A DNA stretch of 64,000 bases from NCBI GenBank assembly GCA_900095095.1, contig FMBT01000356.1:62001-126000 (forward strand), written 5' to 3'. The notes below the pieces were generated by a model that ran no database searches, was not told where the DNA came from, and worked only from the letters and a program-made list of their open reading frames with translations. A program made the translations under genes and the position numbers. Below, piece by piece: positions 63,567 through 64,000 of this stretch. Within the stretch, counting starts at the first letter, position 1, and every line of letters begins with the position of its first letter. The stretch is from Fragilariopsis cylindrus CCMP1102. Its lineage: Eukaryota; Bacillariophyta; Bacillariophyceae; Bacillariales; Bacillariaceae.

Positions 63567-64000
63567 ATGGCAGACAACGATAATGATGGGTGGTCTACCG
63601 TTCCAACAAAACAAAAGACGTCGTCGTCGTCGTCGTCATCATCGAGCACCAATAAGAGCCAGAGAACGAGGAAACAGAAACAACAGCGTCATCATGATGA
63701 ATATGACGTTGTTATTGCACCAACCACTGCTACCAGTAATACTAGTATTGAAACAGACTATACATCACCATTCATGGTTCTTTGTGTAGGATTACCGGGA
63801 TCAGGAAAATCGACATTTTCACGAAGTTTAATGAAATCGAATCCAACTAAATTTGGTCGTATTAATCAAGATGAATTAAAAACACGACAAAAATGTGAAC
63901 GAAAAGTGAAACAAATGCTGTTGCTGTCAACGTCAACGTCAACGTCATCAACAGCAATAACATCATCGGAATCCTCCTCGCCACAATCAATACAGCAACA
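63567..64000 (+). CDS. P-loop kinase-like protein (AAA_33/PNK-type), 3' partial
   Basis: The frame starts MADNDNDGWSTVPTKQKTS, passes a Ser run and a basic segment, and reaches a Walker A motif VLCVGLPGSGKSTFSRSL, then FGRINQDELKTRQKCERKV. The short path from Walker A to RINQDEL resembles the kinase domain found in polynucleotide kinases, in tRNA-ligase-like proteins and in aprataxin-like plant proteins. After that a Ser/Thr-rich insertion begins and the window ends. Function cannot be set without the missing C-terminal part, which may carry a HIT or phosphatase domain. Confidence 0.78.
   Translation, partial: MADNDNDGWSTVPTKQKTSSSSSSSSSTNKSQRTRKQKQQRHHDEYDVVIAPTTATSNTSIETDYTSPFMVLCVGLPGSGKSTFSRSLMKSNPTKFGRINQDELKTRQKCERKVKQMLLLSTSTSTSSTAITSSESSSPQSIQQ

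Overview
The window is nuclear DNA of a eukaryotic alga, almost certainly a diatom. Several proteins start with the diatom plastid presequence: an ER signal peptide ending in a motif like A-S-A-F, followed by a transit peptide (triose-phosphate translocator at 17.8 kb, DUF2358 protein at 2.7 kb, PRPP synthetase at 26.9 kb). There is also a thylakoid-lumen PsbP-like protein with a twin-arginine signal, a GH5 exo-1,3-beta-glucanase fitting chrysolaminarin metabolism, a GDP-fucose transporter, and short GT-AG introns. Genes lie on both strands, 0.2 to 2 kb apart, in AT-rich, microsatellite-rich DNA. No rRNA, tRNA, CRISPR array, LTR element or virus-like element was recognised.

Layout: 0-7 kb, type II NADH dehydrogenase (5' end cut off), plastid DUF2358 protein, a zinc-ribbon protein, a membrane glycosyltransferase. 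7.7-17.3 kb, Vti1-type SNARE, DUF2993-like protein, a TPR-Aha1 fusion co-chaperone, a retinol-saturase/carotenoid-isomerase-like oxidoreductase. 17.8-28.2 kb, plastid triose-phosphate translocator, CNOT2, mitochondrial SHMT, an unknown protein, PRPP synthetase. 28.6-30.9 kb, a gene-free block almost without CpG. 31.6-43.9 kb, Lys-rich protein, Sec61 gamma, double-domain dCMP deaminase, a single-pass repeat protein, a previously hidden minus-strand gene, hotdog thioesterase, GT4-like glycosyltransferase, a MITE-like element, an F-box protein with a very long Asp tract, a DUF1475 protein. 44.4-64 kb, GDP-fucose transporter, VAMP7, two membrane proteins sharing a six-cysteine domain and separated by a BTB/KCTD gene in CpG-poor DNA, PsbP-like protein, a protein with two SUMO-interacting-like motifs, membrane-anchored GH5 glucanase, and a P-loop kinase cut by the window end.

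The most novel item is the six-cysteine domain: one copy in the 47.9-48.9 kb gene and four in the 52.7-55.6 kb gene, with spacing C-x(46-59)-C-x(16-28)-C-x(16-19)-C-x6-C-x(19-20)-C. The large protein joins its copies with extremely acidic linkers and ends in a membrane anchor, suggesting a secretory-pathway or cell-surface family. I do not recognise the domain. Other points of interest are a dCMP deaminase whose first domain has lost its zinc and catalytic residues, the TPR-Aha1 fusion, and the CpG deserts.

Caution: about a dozen conserved genes carry one or more single-base frame breaks, mostly at homopolymer runs. The simplest reading is consensus errors in the assembly rather than pseudogenes. 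Exon boundaries were inferred by eye from splice sites, phase and protein family knowledge.
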